Source of the DNA: Pseudomonas paralactis
Lineage (GTDB): Bacteria > Pseudomonadota > Gammaproteobacteria > Pseudomonadales > Pseudomonadaceae
Assembly (NCBI RefSeq): GCF_001439735.1
Contig: NZ_JYLN01000008.1
Span: 237,940-301,939, forward strand
Reading direction: 5' to 3'
DNA: 64,000 nucleotides
Part shown: positions 34,375 to 42,590 of the stretch, piece after piece
Layout: every line of letters begins with the position of its first letter
How positions within the stretch are numbered: position 1 is the first letter of the stretch
Notes under the pieces: generated by a model
What the model saw: the letters and a program-made list of their open reading frames with translations, nothing else
What the model was told of the DNA's origin: nothing
Database searches by the model: none
Translations under genes and position numbers: made by a program

Positions 34375-36060
34375 TTAGTTCTGCTTGGCCATTGCCTGGC
34401 GCAGCAGTGCCGCCATGGTGGTGTCAGCAGCAGCTTCCGGAGCAGCTTCTTTCAAGCTCTGGATAGCTTCTTTCTCTTCCACTTCGTCTTTCGACTTGAT
34501 GGAGAGTTGGATCACGCGGCTCTTGCGATCAACGCTGATGATCTTGGCTTCTACTTCCTGGCCTTCTTTCAGAACGTTGCGCGCGTCTTCAACGCGGTCA
34601 CGGCTGATTTCGGAGGCTTTCAGAGTCGCTTCGATATCGTCGGCCAGAGTGATGATGGCGCCTTTAGCGTCAACTTCTTTCACAGTGCCCTTAACGATTG
34701 CGCCTTTGTCGTTCTCTTGAACGTACTCGGAGAACGGATCGCTTTCCAGCTGCTTGATACCCAGGGAGATGCGCTCGCGCTCTGGGTCAACCGACAGGAT
34801 AACGGTGTCCAGCTCGTCGCCCTTCTTGAAACGACGAACAGCTTCTTCGCCAACTTCGTTCCAGGAGATGTCGGACAGGTGAACCAGGCCGTCGATGCCG
34901 CCGTCCAGACCAATGAAGATACCGAAATCGGTGATCGACTTGATGGTGCCGGAGATTTTATCGCCCTTGTTGAACTGGCCAGAGAAATCTTCCCATGGGT
35001 TAGATTTGCACTGCTTGATGCCCAGGGAGATACGACGACGCTCTTCGTCGATGTCCAGAACCATAACTTCCACTTCGTCGCCGACTTGTACGACTTTCGA
35101 AGGGTGGATGTTCTTGTTGGTCCAGTCCATTTCGGAAACGTGTACCAGGCCTTCAACGCCTTCTTCCAGCTCAGCGAAGCAGCCGTAGTCGGTCAGGTTG
35201 GTAACACGCGCGGTCACGCGGGTGCTTTCTGGGTAACGGGCTTTGATAGCGACCCATGGATCTTCACCCAGTTGCTTCAGGCCCAGGGAAACACGGTTGC
35301 GTTCGCGATCGTATTTCAGAACCTTGACATCGATCTCGTCGCCAACGTTGACGATTTCAGAAGGATGCTTGATACGCTTCCAAGCCATGTCGGTAATGTG
35401 CAGCAGGCCATCGACGCCACCCAGATCGACGAATGCGCCGTAATCGGTGAGGTTCTTGACGATACCTTTGACTTGTTGGCCTTCCTGCAGGGATTCCAGC
35501 AGAGCTTCACGCTCGGCGGAGTTCTCTGCTTCCAGCACGCTGCGACGGGAAACGACAACGTTGTTGCGCTTCTGGTCGAGCTTGATGACTTTGAATTCGA
35601 GTTCTTTGCCTTCCAGGTGCGTGGTGTCGCGCACTGGACGAACGTCGACCAAAGAACCTGGCAGGAACGCACGGATGCCGTTAACGTCGACAGTGAAGCC
35701 GCCTTTAACCTTACCGTTGATAACGCCCTTGACCACTTCTTCAGCTGCGAAGGCTGCTTCGAGAACAATCCAGCATTCAGCGCGCTTGGCTTTTTCACGG
35801 GACAGCTTGGTTTCACCGAAACCGTCTTCAACCGAGTCCAGAGCAACGTGAACTTCGTCACCGACATTGATAGTCAGGTCACCAGCATCGTTGTAGAACT
35901 GTTCCAGCGGGATCAGAGCTTCAGACTTCAGACCAGCGTGAACGGTTACCCAGCGAGCTTGGTAATCGATATCAACGATAACACCGGTGATGATGGAGCC
36001 TGCCTGAAGGTTCAGGGTTTTTAGGCTTTCTTCAAAGAGTTCCGCAAAGCTTTCGCTCAT
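34375..36060 (-). CDS. rpsA: 30S ribosomal protein S1
   Basis: 561 residues with six S1 (OB-fold) repeats, each showing the pattern G-x-V-x2-[IL]-x2-[YF]-G-x-F-[VI]-x2-x-G (for example LTDYGAFVDLGGVDGLLHIT, LTDYGCFAELEEGVEGLVHV, ITDFGIFIGLDGGIDGLVHL). It binds mRNA leaders on the small subunit. The start MSESFAELFEESLKTLNLQ matches the known N-terminus; an upstream in-frame stretch of 15 codons is leader. Codon use is strongly biased, as for highly expressed genes. Downstream of cmk, as usual. Confidence 0.98.
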   Translation of the reverse strand: MSESFAELFEESLKTLNLQAGSIITGVIVDIDYQARWVTVHAGLKSEALIPLEQFYNDAGDLTINVGDEVHVALDSVEDGFGETKLSREKAKRAECWIVLEAAFAAEEVVKGVINGKVKGGFTVDVNGIRAFLPGSLVDVRPVRDTTHLEGKELEFKVIKLDQKRNNVVVSRRSVLEAENSAEREALLESLQEGQQVKGIVKNLTDYGAFVDLGGVDGLLHITDMAWKRIKHPSEIVNVGDEIDVKVLKYDRERNRVSLGLKQLGEDPWVAIKARYPESTRVTARVTNLTDYGCFAELEEGVEGLVHVSEMDWTNKNIHPSKVVQVGDEVEVMVLDIDEERRRISLGIKQCKSNPWEDFSGQFNKGDKISGTIKSITDFGIFIGLDGGIDGLVHLSDISWNEVGEEAVRRFKKGDELDTVILSVDPERERISLGIKQLESDPFSEYVQENDKGAIVKGTVKEVDAKGAIITLADDIEATLKASEISRDRVEDARNVLKEGQEVEAKIISVDRKSRVIQLSIKSKDEVEEKEAIQSLKEAAPEAAADTTMAALLRQAMAKQN

Positions 36061-36136
36061 TTTAATTCCTGTTGATAAGGGCGAAGAATACGCCCATCTC
36101 CACACCCCAGACGGTGTGGGTCAGTTTCAGTTAAAA

Positions 36137-36176
36137 GAAGCCACCGCAGGACTATGACTGGTCCCCTGCGGCCTTC
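36137..36176 (-). terminator. Imperfect hairpin after cmk
   Basis: GAAGCCACCGCAGG and CCTGCGGCCTTC pair with a bulge around a loop of about 14 bases, starting five bases after the cmk stop. No long U-tract follows, so part of the transcript may read into rpsA. Confidence 0.5.
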
Positions 36177-36180
36177 TTGA

Positions 36181-36870
36181 TCACCCGGCGATATCGCGAA
36201 TGGCGATTTCACTCATGATGCGTTCCAGCACCTGCTCGATGGACAGCTCCGTGGAATCCAGCTGTATGGCGTCAGCCGCCGGCTTGAGCGGGGCTACCGC
36301 ACGCTGGGTATCACGCTCATCGCGTGCACGGATCTCATCTAGCAGACTCGACAGACTAACACCATCGACTTTGCCCTTCAACTGCAAGTAGCGGCGGCGC
36401 GCTCGCTCCTCGGCACTGGCAGTGAGGAAAATCTTCAACGGCGCCTCGGGAAACACTACCGTGCCCATGTCGCGACCGTCGGCCACCAGGCCCGGCGGCT
36501 CCTGAAATGCGCGTTGGCGCTGTAGCAAAGCCTCACGAACCGCCGGTAAAGCGGCCACTTGGGAGGCGCCGGCACCGATGCTCTCGGTACGGATCACATC
36601 ACTGACTTCATCGCCTTCCAGGATGATGCGTTGCAATTGACCGTCGGTCGCCGCGATGAACTGCACATCCAGATGGGCGGCAATTTTCGTCAGCAACTCT
36701 TCGTTGGTCAGGTCGACGCCATGGTTGCGCGCCGCGAATGCCAGCAGGCGGTACAGCGCGCCGGAGTCGAGCAGGCACCAGCCCAGGCGCTTGGCCAGGA
36801 TGCCGGCGATGGTGCCTTTGCCCGAGCCGCTTGGCCCGTCGATGGTAATCACCGGTGCTTTGATATTCAC
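36181..36870 (-). CDS. cmk: Cytidylate kinase
   Basis: 229 residues from a GTG at 36870 (VNIKAPVITIDG), with GAGG eight bases upstream. The P-loop is DGPSGSGKGTIAGILAKRLG at about residues 10-29. DSGALYRLLA, DGRDMGTVVFPEAPLKIFLT and ARDERDTQRAVAPLKPAADA are the CMP-binding and lid blocks of bacterial CMP kinase. It phosphorylates CMP and dCMP. The GTG overlaps the stop of tyrA-aroA by four bases (GTGA), which favours this start over codons further upstream. Confidence 0.95.
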   Translation of the reverse strand: MNIKAPVITIDGPSGSGKGTIAGILAKRLGWCLLDSGALYRLLAFAARNHGVDLTNEELLTKIAAHLDVQFIAATDGQLQRIILEGDEVSDVIRTESIGAGASQVAALPAVREALLQRQRAFQEPPGLVADGRDMGTVVFPEAPLKIFLTASAEERARRRYLQLKGKVDGVSLSSLLDEIRARDERDTQRAVAPLKPAADAIQLDSTELSIEQVLERIMSEIAIRDIAG

Positions 36871-39113
36871 AATTGAGCCTCTTGGGCAACACGGATGCCA
36901 ACGTGGGCACACAGTGTAAGAAAGTTCGGAAAAGACGTAGCAACATTGGCACAGTCACGAATACGAATCGGCGCCGCCGCCCGCAAGGAGGCCACGCTGA
37001 ACGCCATGGCAATGCGATGATCGCCATGGGCGTGCACTTCACCGCCGCCCATCGGGCCACCGTCAATGATAATCCCATCAGACGTGGGTTGGCACTTCAC
37101 ACCCAGGGCCAGCAGACCGTCGGCCATAACCTGGATACGGTCCGATTCCTTGAGCCGCAGCTCCTCGGCACCGCGTAACACGGTGCGCCCCTCGGCGCAG
37201 GCAGCAGCAACAAACAATACGGGAAACTCATCGATCGCCAACGGCACCAACGCCGCGGGAATCTCGATGCCCTTCAAGGCGGCGGCCCGAACACGCAGGT
37301 CGGCAACAGGCTCGCCGCCTACCTCGCGCGGGTTTTCAAGGGTGATATCAGCCCCCATCAGCCGCAGAATATCGATCACACCGGTGCGGGTAGGATTGAC
37401 GCCGACATGCTCAAGCAGCAGCTCCGAGCCTTGGGCAATCGACGCCGCCACCAGGAAAAACGCCGCAGACGATATATCCCCAGGCACTTCAATGTGAGCA
37501 GCCGTCAGCCGATGGCCCGACTCCACCGATGCCGTCGCGCCCTCCACCGCCACCGGATAACCAAAGCCACGCAACATGCGCTCGGTATGATCGCGGGTCG
37601 GGGCAGGTTCGGTGACTGCGGTTTTACCTTGCGCATACAAGCCAGCCAGCAACAGGCAGGATTTAACCTGCGCGCTGGCCATCGGCAACGCGTAAGTCAG
37701 GCCCTTGAGCGCCTGCCCGCCACGAATGGTCAGCGGCGGACGCCCTTCAGGACCGGTCTCGATTACCGCACCCATTTCCTGCAGCGGCTTGGCCACACGA
37801 CTCATGGGGCGCCTGGACAGCGATGTATCGCCGGTCAGGACGCTATCGAAGCTTTGCGCCGCCAGCAAACCCGCCAACAGGCGCATCGATGTACCGGAGT
37901 TCCCCAGGTAGATCGGCCCCGGCGCTGCCTTCAAGCCGTGCAGGCCAACCCCATGAATGGTCACTCGCCCATGGTGTGGGCCTTCAATCACCACGCCCAT
38001 ATCGCGAAACGCCTGCAAGGTCGCCAGGGCATCTTCGCCCTCAAGGAAACCTTCCACCTCGGTGACGCCATCAGCCAATGAACCCAACATGATGGATCGA
38101 TGGGAGATCGACTTGTCACCCGGCACCCGAATGCATCCGCTCAAGCGGCCACCCGGGTTGGCGATAAAAGTCAGCTCATCGGCATTCACTGCGGTTTCCA
38201 TATAGGCCCGGCGCGCCAGGATCTTGCTGAAATGCTCACGCGCCACCCGCGCCCGAGTGAACACACCCAGTAACTGATGACCATCACCCGCATCCACCGC
38301 GTCACGCAAGGCGTCGAGGTCACTGCGGAACGTGTCGAGGGTGCGCAACACCGCTTCGCGATTGGCGAGAAAGATGTCATGCCACATAACCGGATCGCTG
38401 CCGGCGATCCGCGTAAAGTCGCGAAAACCACCGGCGGCGTAGCGGAAAATCTCAAGGTTCTCGTTGCGTTTGGCCAACGAATCCACCAGGCCGAATGCCA
38501 GCAGATGGGGAAGATGACTGGTCGCCGCCAACACTTCATCGTGGCGCTCGACCTGCATATGCTCCACATCCGCGCCCAGCTCGCGCCAGAGCCGATCCAC
38601 CACAGCCAACGCCGCCGGATCAGTCTGCGCCAGCGGCGCCAGGATCACCTTGTGCCGACGGAACAACTGCGCATTGGATGCTTCCACCCCGCTCTGCTCG
38701 GAACCGGCAATCGGATGGCCCGGCACAAAGCGCGGCGGCATGACGCCAAACGCCAATTGCGCCGCGCGCACCACGTTGCCTTTGGCACTGCCGACGTCCG
38801 TGAGGATCGCTTGCCCCAGGTCCATGCCGGCCAATACGGCGAGCAATTTCTCCATGGCCAGGATCGGCACCGCAAGCTGGATCACATCCGCGCCCCGACA
38901 AGCGACTGCCAGGTCCGCCTCACAGCGATCCACCACACCCAATTCCACCGCCAGCTTGCGCGATTGCGGGTCAAGGTCGACACCCACCACTTCGCCACAC
39001 AGCCCGCTTTCACGCAGGCCCTTGGCGAAGGAACCACCGATCAATCCCAGACCGACCACCACCAGGCGACCGATCATAGGCACAGCAGGTTGCAATGCAG
39101 TGACATCAACCAC
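36867..39113 (-). CDS. Fused prephenate dehydrogenase / EPSP synthase
   Basis: 748 residues from GTG 39113, or 736 from ATG 39077 (MIGRLVVVGLGLIGGSFAKG), which is the more usual annotated N-terminus. The N-terminal TyrA domain has the NAD motif VVVGLGLIGGSF and PGHPIAGSEQSGVE. The C-terminal AroA domain begins near residue 315 with LSGCIRVPGDKSISHRSIML and contains GNSGTSMRLLAGLL and LKESDRIQVMADGL. It thus joins tyrosine biosynthesis and the penultimate chorismate step. The fusion is normal for pseudomonads. It overlaps hisC by a few bases with the GTG start and cmk by four. Confidence 0.93.
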   Translation of the reverse strand: MVDVTALQPAVPMIGRLVVVGLGLIGGSFAKGLRESGLCGEVVGVDLDPQSRKLAVELGVVDRCEADLAVACRGADVIQLAVPILAMEKLLAVLAGMDLGQAILTDVGSAKGNVVRAAQLAFGVMPPRFVPGHPIAGSEQSGVEASNAQLFRRHKVILAPLAQTDPAALAVVDRLWRELGADVEHMQVERHDEVLAATSHLPHLLAFGLVDSLAKRNENLEIFRYAAGGFRDFTRIAGSDPVMWHDIFLANREAVLRTLDTFRSDLDALRDAVDAGDGHQLLGVFTRARVAREHFSKILARRAYMETAVNADELTFIANPGGRLSGCIRVPGDKSISHRSIMLGSLADGVTEVEGFLEGEDALATLQAFRDMGVVIEGPHHGRVTIHGVGLHGLKAAPGPIYLGNSGTSMRLLAGLLAAQSFDSVLTGDTSLSRRPMSRVAKPLQEMGAVIETGPEGRPPLTIRGGQALKGLTYALPMASAQVKSCLLLAGLYAQGKTAVTEPAPTRDHTERMLRGFGYPVAVEGATASVESGHRLTAAHIEVPGDISSAAFFLVAASIAQGSELLLEHVGVNPTRTGVIDILRLMGADITLENPREVGGEPVADLRVRAAALKGIEIPAALVPLAIDEFPVLFVAAACAEGRTVLRGAEELRLKESDRIQVMADGLLALGVKCQPTSDGIIIDGGPMGGGEVHAHGDHRIAMAFSVASLRAAAPIRIRDCANVATSFPNFLTLCAHVGIRVAQEAQL

Positions 39114-40218
39114 GGGCCAGAACCTTGGCCAGAGCCTCCAGGAAGCGGCTGTTCTCGGCCGGCAAACCGATGGTGATACGCAGGTGGTTCGGCATACCGT
39201 AGTTGGCCACCGGACGCACGATCACGCCTTCGCGCAGCAAGCCCTGAAACACCGGCGCAGCCTCTTGGCCGAGGTCGACGCAGATGAAGTTGCCCTTGGA
39301 CGGAATCCATCCCAGGCCCAACTCGCGAAAGCCGTCCTGCAACTGCAACATGCCGCTTTCGTTGAGGCGACGACCCTCTTCCAGGTACTGAGCATCCTTC
39401 ACCGCCGCACAGGCGGCCGCCAGGGCCAGGCTGTTGACGTTGAACGGTTGGCGCACGCGGTTCAGCACATCGGCCACCACTGGGGTGGACAAGCCATAAC
39501 CGACCCGCAACGACGCCAGGCCGTAAGCCTTGGAGAACGTACGCGACACCAGCAGGTTCGGGTAGGCCGCGAGGAAATCCAGACCATCAGGCAGGTCGCT
39601 GCCTTCGGCATACTCGATATAGGCCTCGTCCAGCACAACCAGCACATGCTCCGGCACATCCTGCAGGAATTCGTTCAGGGCCTGCTCATCGAACCAGGTG
39701 CCGGTCGGGTTGTTCGGGTTGGCGATAAACACCACGCGGGTGTGCGCATCGATCGCCGCCAGCATTGCCGGGAGGTCGTGCCCCCAATCCTTGGCGGGAA
39801 TGACTCGCGCATCAGCCCCCACAGCCTGAGTCACGATCGGGTAGACCGCAAATGCGTGCTCACTGAACACGGCATTCAAACCAGGCGCCAGGTAGGCACG
39901 GCCGACCAGTTCAAGGATGTCGTTGGAGCCATTGCCCAGGGTCACTTGGTTCAGCTCGACCCGGCACTTCTCCGCCAGCAGCGACTTGAGCGCAAAACCG
40001 TTGCCGTCGGGATAACGGGTAAGCTCGGCAAGCTCTTCACGAATCGCCGCCAACACTTTGGGGCTCGGGCCCAGCGGGTTTTCGTTACTCGCCAGCTTAA
40101 CGATTTTGGACGGGTCCAGATTCAACTCACGGGCCAGCTCGTCCACAGGCTTGCCTGGAACGTAAGGCGAGAGTTGTTGCACGCCCGGCTGCGCCAGGGC
40201 GAGGAAGTTGCCACTCAT
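39106..40218 (-). CDS. hisC: Histidinol-phosphate aminotransferase (HisC2)
   Basis: 370-residue class I/II PLP aminotransferase. LASNENPLGPSPKV near residue 63, NPNNPTGTWF, and SRTFSKAYGLASLRVGYG with the PLP lysine are the diagnostic blocks. It transaminates imidazole acetol phosphate in histidine synthesis; copies in this aromatic cluster may also act on phenylalanine and tyrosine precursors. It lies nine bases after pheA and overlaps the start region of the tyrA-aroA fusion, consistent with one transcript serC-pheA-hisC-tyrA/aroA-cmk. Confidence 0.93.
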   Translation of the reverse strand: MSGNFLALAQPGVQQLSPYVPGKPVDELARELNLDPSKIVKLASNENPLGPSPKVLAAIREELAELTRYPDGNGFALKSLLAEKCRVELNQVTLGNGSNDILELVGRAYLAPGLNAVFSEHAFAVYPIVTQAVGADARVIPAKDWGHDLPAMLAAIDAHTRVVFIANPNNPTGTWFDEQALNEFLQDVPEHVLVVLDEAYIEYAEGSDLPDGLDFLAAYPNLLVSRTFSKAYGLASLRVGYGLSTPVVADVLNRVRQPFNVNSLALAAACAAVKDAQYLEEGRRLNESGMLQLQDGFRELGLGWIPSKGNFICVDLGQEAAPVFQGLLREGVIVRPVANYGMPNHLRITIGLPAENSRFLEALAKVLARG

Positions 40219-40227
40219 GTCAAAGCC

Positions 40228-41322
40228 TCACAAAACCGCTTTCGGGTAAGAGCCCAGCACCTTGAGTGCCACGGCTTCCTGACTGATCTTTTCCAGCACG
40301 CCCTTGACCAGCGGGTCGCGGTGATGGCCGATGAAGTCGATAAAGAACACGTAGGTCCATTTACCGCTGCGCGAAGGACGAGTCTCGATGCGCGTCAGGT
40401 CAATCCCGTTATCGTGAAATGGCACCAGCAACTCATGCAGCGCGCCGGGTTTGTTGCTCATGGAAACGATAATTGAAGTCTTGTCGTCGCCGGTGGGCGG
40501 CACTTCCTGGCTGCCGATCATCAAAAAGCGCGTGGAGTTGTCCGGGCGGTCTTCGATTTTCTCGGCCAGGCGCGTCAGGCCGTACAGGCCCGCGGCCATA
40601 TCGCCAGCAATTGCCGCCGAGTTCCACTCGCCCTTGACCCGCTTGGCCGCTTCGGCGTTGCTGGACACCGCCACGCGCTCGACATTCGGGTAATGGGCGT
40701 CCAGCCACTTACGGCACTGGGCCAGGGACTGAGCGTGGGAGTAGATACGGCTGATGCTATCGGTCTTGGTGTTTTCACCCACCAGCAGGTGGTGGTGGAT
40801 GCGCAGCTCGACTTCACCGCAGATCACCATGTCATGCTCAAGAAAGCTGTCCAGCGTGTGGTTGACCGCGCCTTCAGTGGAGTTTTCCACCGGCACCACG
40901 CCAAAATTCACCGCACCGGCTGCCACTTCGCGGAACACTTCGTCGATAGCAGCCATCGGCTTGCTGATCACCGCGTGGCCGAAGTGCTTCATGGCCGCCG
41001 CCTGGGTGAAGGTGCCTTCAGGGCCGAGGTAGGCCACTTTCAGCGGCTGCTCCAGCGCCAGGCACGAAGACATGATTTCACGGAACAACCGCGCCATCTC
41101 TTCGTTGCCCAACGGGCCCTTGTTGCGCTCCATCACGCGCTTGAGCACCTGGGCTTCGCGCTCGGGCCGGTAGAACACCGGCACTTCGCCTTCGGCCAGG
41201 GACGCCATTTTCACCCGAGCCACTTCCTGGGCGCAGCGCGCGCGCTCACTGATCAGCTCCAGGACTTTCTCGTCCAGGCTGTCAATGCGTACGCGCAGGG
41301 CTTTGAGTTCTTGCTCAGACAT
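40228..41322 (-). CDS. pheA: Bifunctional chorismate mutase / prephenate dehydratase (P-protein)
   Basis: 364 residues. The N-terminal AroQ chorismate mutase domain (about 1-90) has LKALRVRIDSLDEKVLELIS and RAREAQVLKRV-like helix. The prephenate dehydratase domain follows with VAYLGPEGTFTQAA and VPVENSTEGAVNHTLDSFLE and ending near NSTRFLMIG. A C-terminal ACT domain carries GIDLTRIETRPSRSGKWTYV + FFIDF for phenylalanine feedback. The stop and the serC stop region are adjacent: the pheA start at 41322 overlaps the last base of serC. Leads to phenylpyruvate. Confidence 0.96.
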   Translation of the reverse strand: MSEQELKALRVRIDSLDEKVLELISERARCAQEVARVKMASLAEGEVPVFYRPEREAQVLKRVMERNKGPLGNEEMARLFREIMSSCLALEQPLKVAYLGPEGTFTQAAAMKHFGHAVISKPMAAIDEVFREVAAGAVNFGVVPVENSTEGAVNHTLDSFLEHDMVICGEVELRIHHHLLVGENTKTDSISRIYSHAQSLAQCRKWLDAHYPNVERVAVSSNAEAAKRVKGEWNSAAIAGDMAAGLYGLTRLAEKIEDRPDNSTRFLMIGSQEVPPTGDDKTSIIVSMSNKPGALHELLVPFHDNGIDLTRIETRPSRSGKWTYVFFIDFIGHHRDPLVKGVLEKISQEAVALKVLGSYPKAVL

Positions 41323-42407
41323 TAGCCGTGTTCCTTTTCGAACTCTGCCATGTAGGCAACCAGCGCGTTGATGGCGTGGATGTCGACAGCGTTATAAATG
41401 GAGGCGCGCATACCGCCTACCGAGCGGTGGCCCTTGAGGTTCAGCAGGCCGCGCTCGTCGGCACCGGCCAGGAACGGCTTGTCCAGGCGGTCATCGGCCA
41501 GGCGGAACGGCACGTTCATCCACGAGCGATCGGTGAGGTTGATCGGGTTGCTGTACAGGCCGCTGGCGTCGATGAAGTCGTACAGGGTGCGCTTCTTCTC
41601 TTCGTTCAACTTGCCCATGGCCGCCACACCACCCTGCTCCTTGAGCCACTCAAACACCAGGCCCGAGAGGTACCAGGCGAACGCCGGCGGGGTGTTGTAC
41701 ATCGAGCCGTTATCGGCCGCGACCTTGTAGTTGAGCATGGTCGGGCACAGTGAACGGGCGCGACCCAGCAGGTCTTCGCGGATGATATTGACCAGGATGC
41801 CGCTCGGGCCGATGTTCTTTTGCGCGCCGGCGTAGATCATGCCGTATTTGGACACATCGATCGGGCGCGAGAGGATGTCCGAGGACATGTCGCACACCAG
41901 CGGAACGTCACCAACTTCAGGCACCCAATCAAACTCCAGGCCACCAATGGTTTCGTTCGCGACGTAGTGAACGTAGGCCGCGTCCTTTGTCAGTTTCCAC
42001 TCGTTTTGACCTGGAATGGCGAAGTAATCGTAGGGCTTTGCGGTACCCGCCACATTAACGTGGCCGTAGCGCGAAGCTTCTTCAATGGCTTTCTGCCCCC
42101 AGATACCGGTGTCGATATAGTCGGCAGTGCCGTCTTCAGGCAACAGGTTCAGCGGGATCTGGGCGAACTGCTGGCTCGCCCCACCTTGCAGGAACAACAC
42201 TTTGTAGTCGGAGGGGATGTCCAGCAAGTCGCGCAGATCCTGCTCGGCCTTGGTGGCGATGGACACAAACTCATCGCTGCGATGGCTCATTTCCATCACG
42301 GAGAGGCCTTTTCCATGCCAGTCGAGGAGTTCACCCTGCGCACGCTGCAGGACTGCTTCAGGAAGCGCCGCGGGACCGGCACAGAAGTTATAGGCTCTCT
42401 TGCTCAC
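41322..42407 (-). CDS. serC: Phosphoserine aminotransferase
   Basis: 361 residues from GTG 42407 (VSKRAYNFCAGPAALPEAVL), which gives the usual length; the frame is open 11 codons further but that part is not conserved. Class V PLP aminotransferase; VLFLQGGASQQFAQIPLNLL, CDMSSDILSRPIDVSKYGMI and YAGAQKNIGPSG, with the PLP lysine, are diagnostic. It makes phosphoserine, and also acts in pyridoxine synthesis. First gene of the amino acid operon downstream of gyrA. Confidence 0.96.
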   Translation of the reverse strand: MSKRAYNFCAGPAALPEAVLQRAQGELLDWHGKGLSVMEMSHRSDEFVSIATKAEQDLRDLLDIPSDYKVLFLQGGASQQFAQIPLNLLPEDGTADYIDTGIWGQKAIEEASRYGHVNVAGTAKPYDYFAIPGQNEWKLTKDAAYVHYVANETIGGLEFDWVPEVGDVPLVCDMSSDILSRPIDVSKYGMIYAGAQKNIGPSGILVNIIREDLLGRARSLCPTMLNYKVAADNGSMYNTPPAFAWYLSGLVFEWLKEQGGVAAMGKLNEEKKRTLYDFIDASGLYSNPINLTDRSWMNVPFRLADDRLDKPFLAGADERGLLNLKGHRSVGGMRASIYNAVDIHAINALVAYMAEFEKEHG

Positions 42408-42477
42408 ATCCAATCTCACTCTGATCTGGTGGGGCTGCAATCATGTCAGCAACGCCCTCATTCTGGAGCGGGCATCT

Positions 42478-42503
42478 GTGGGAGCTGGCTTGCCTGCTCC
42501 CAC
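42478..42503. repeat. Single REP hairpin between gyrA and serC
   Basis: GTGGGAGCTGGCTTGCCTGC + TCCCAC. It is a compact form of the GTGGGAGC REP in which the left and right arms are joined by a short loop. It lies upstream of serC. Confidence 0.75.
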
Positions 42504-42554
42504 ATGGACCGCGTCCAGGCAAAGGGCGCTGTGTTTCATACGGGACAAACAACA

Positions 42555-42580
42555 AGGGGGCGAATCTTCATCCGCCCCCT
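42555..42580 (-). terminator. gyrA terminator
   Basis: AGGGGGCG and CGCCCCCT pair around a 10-base loop, starting 10 bases after the gyrA stop. The minus strand continues TTGTTGTTTG, a T-rich tail. Confidence 0.75.
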
Positions 42581-42590
42581 GTGTGTCCGC

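Noticed and set aside
34300..36024. 574-codon plus-strand frame
   Set aside because: Antisense to rpsA; Phe/Asp-rich translation mirrors the S1 repeats.
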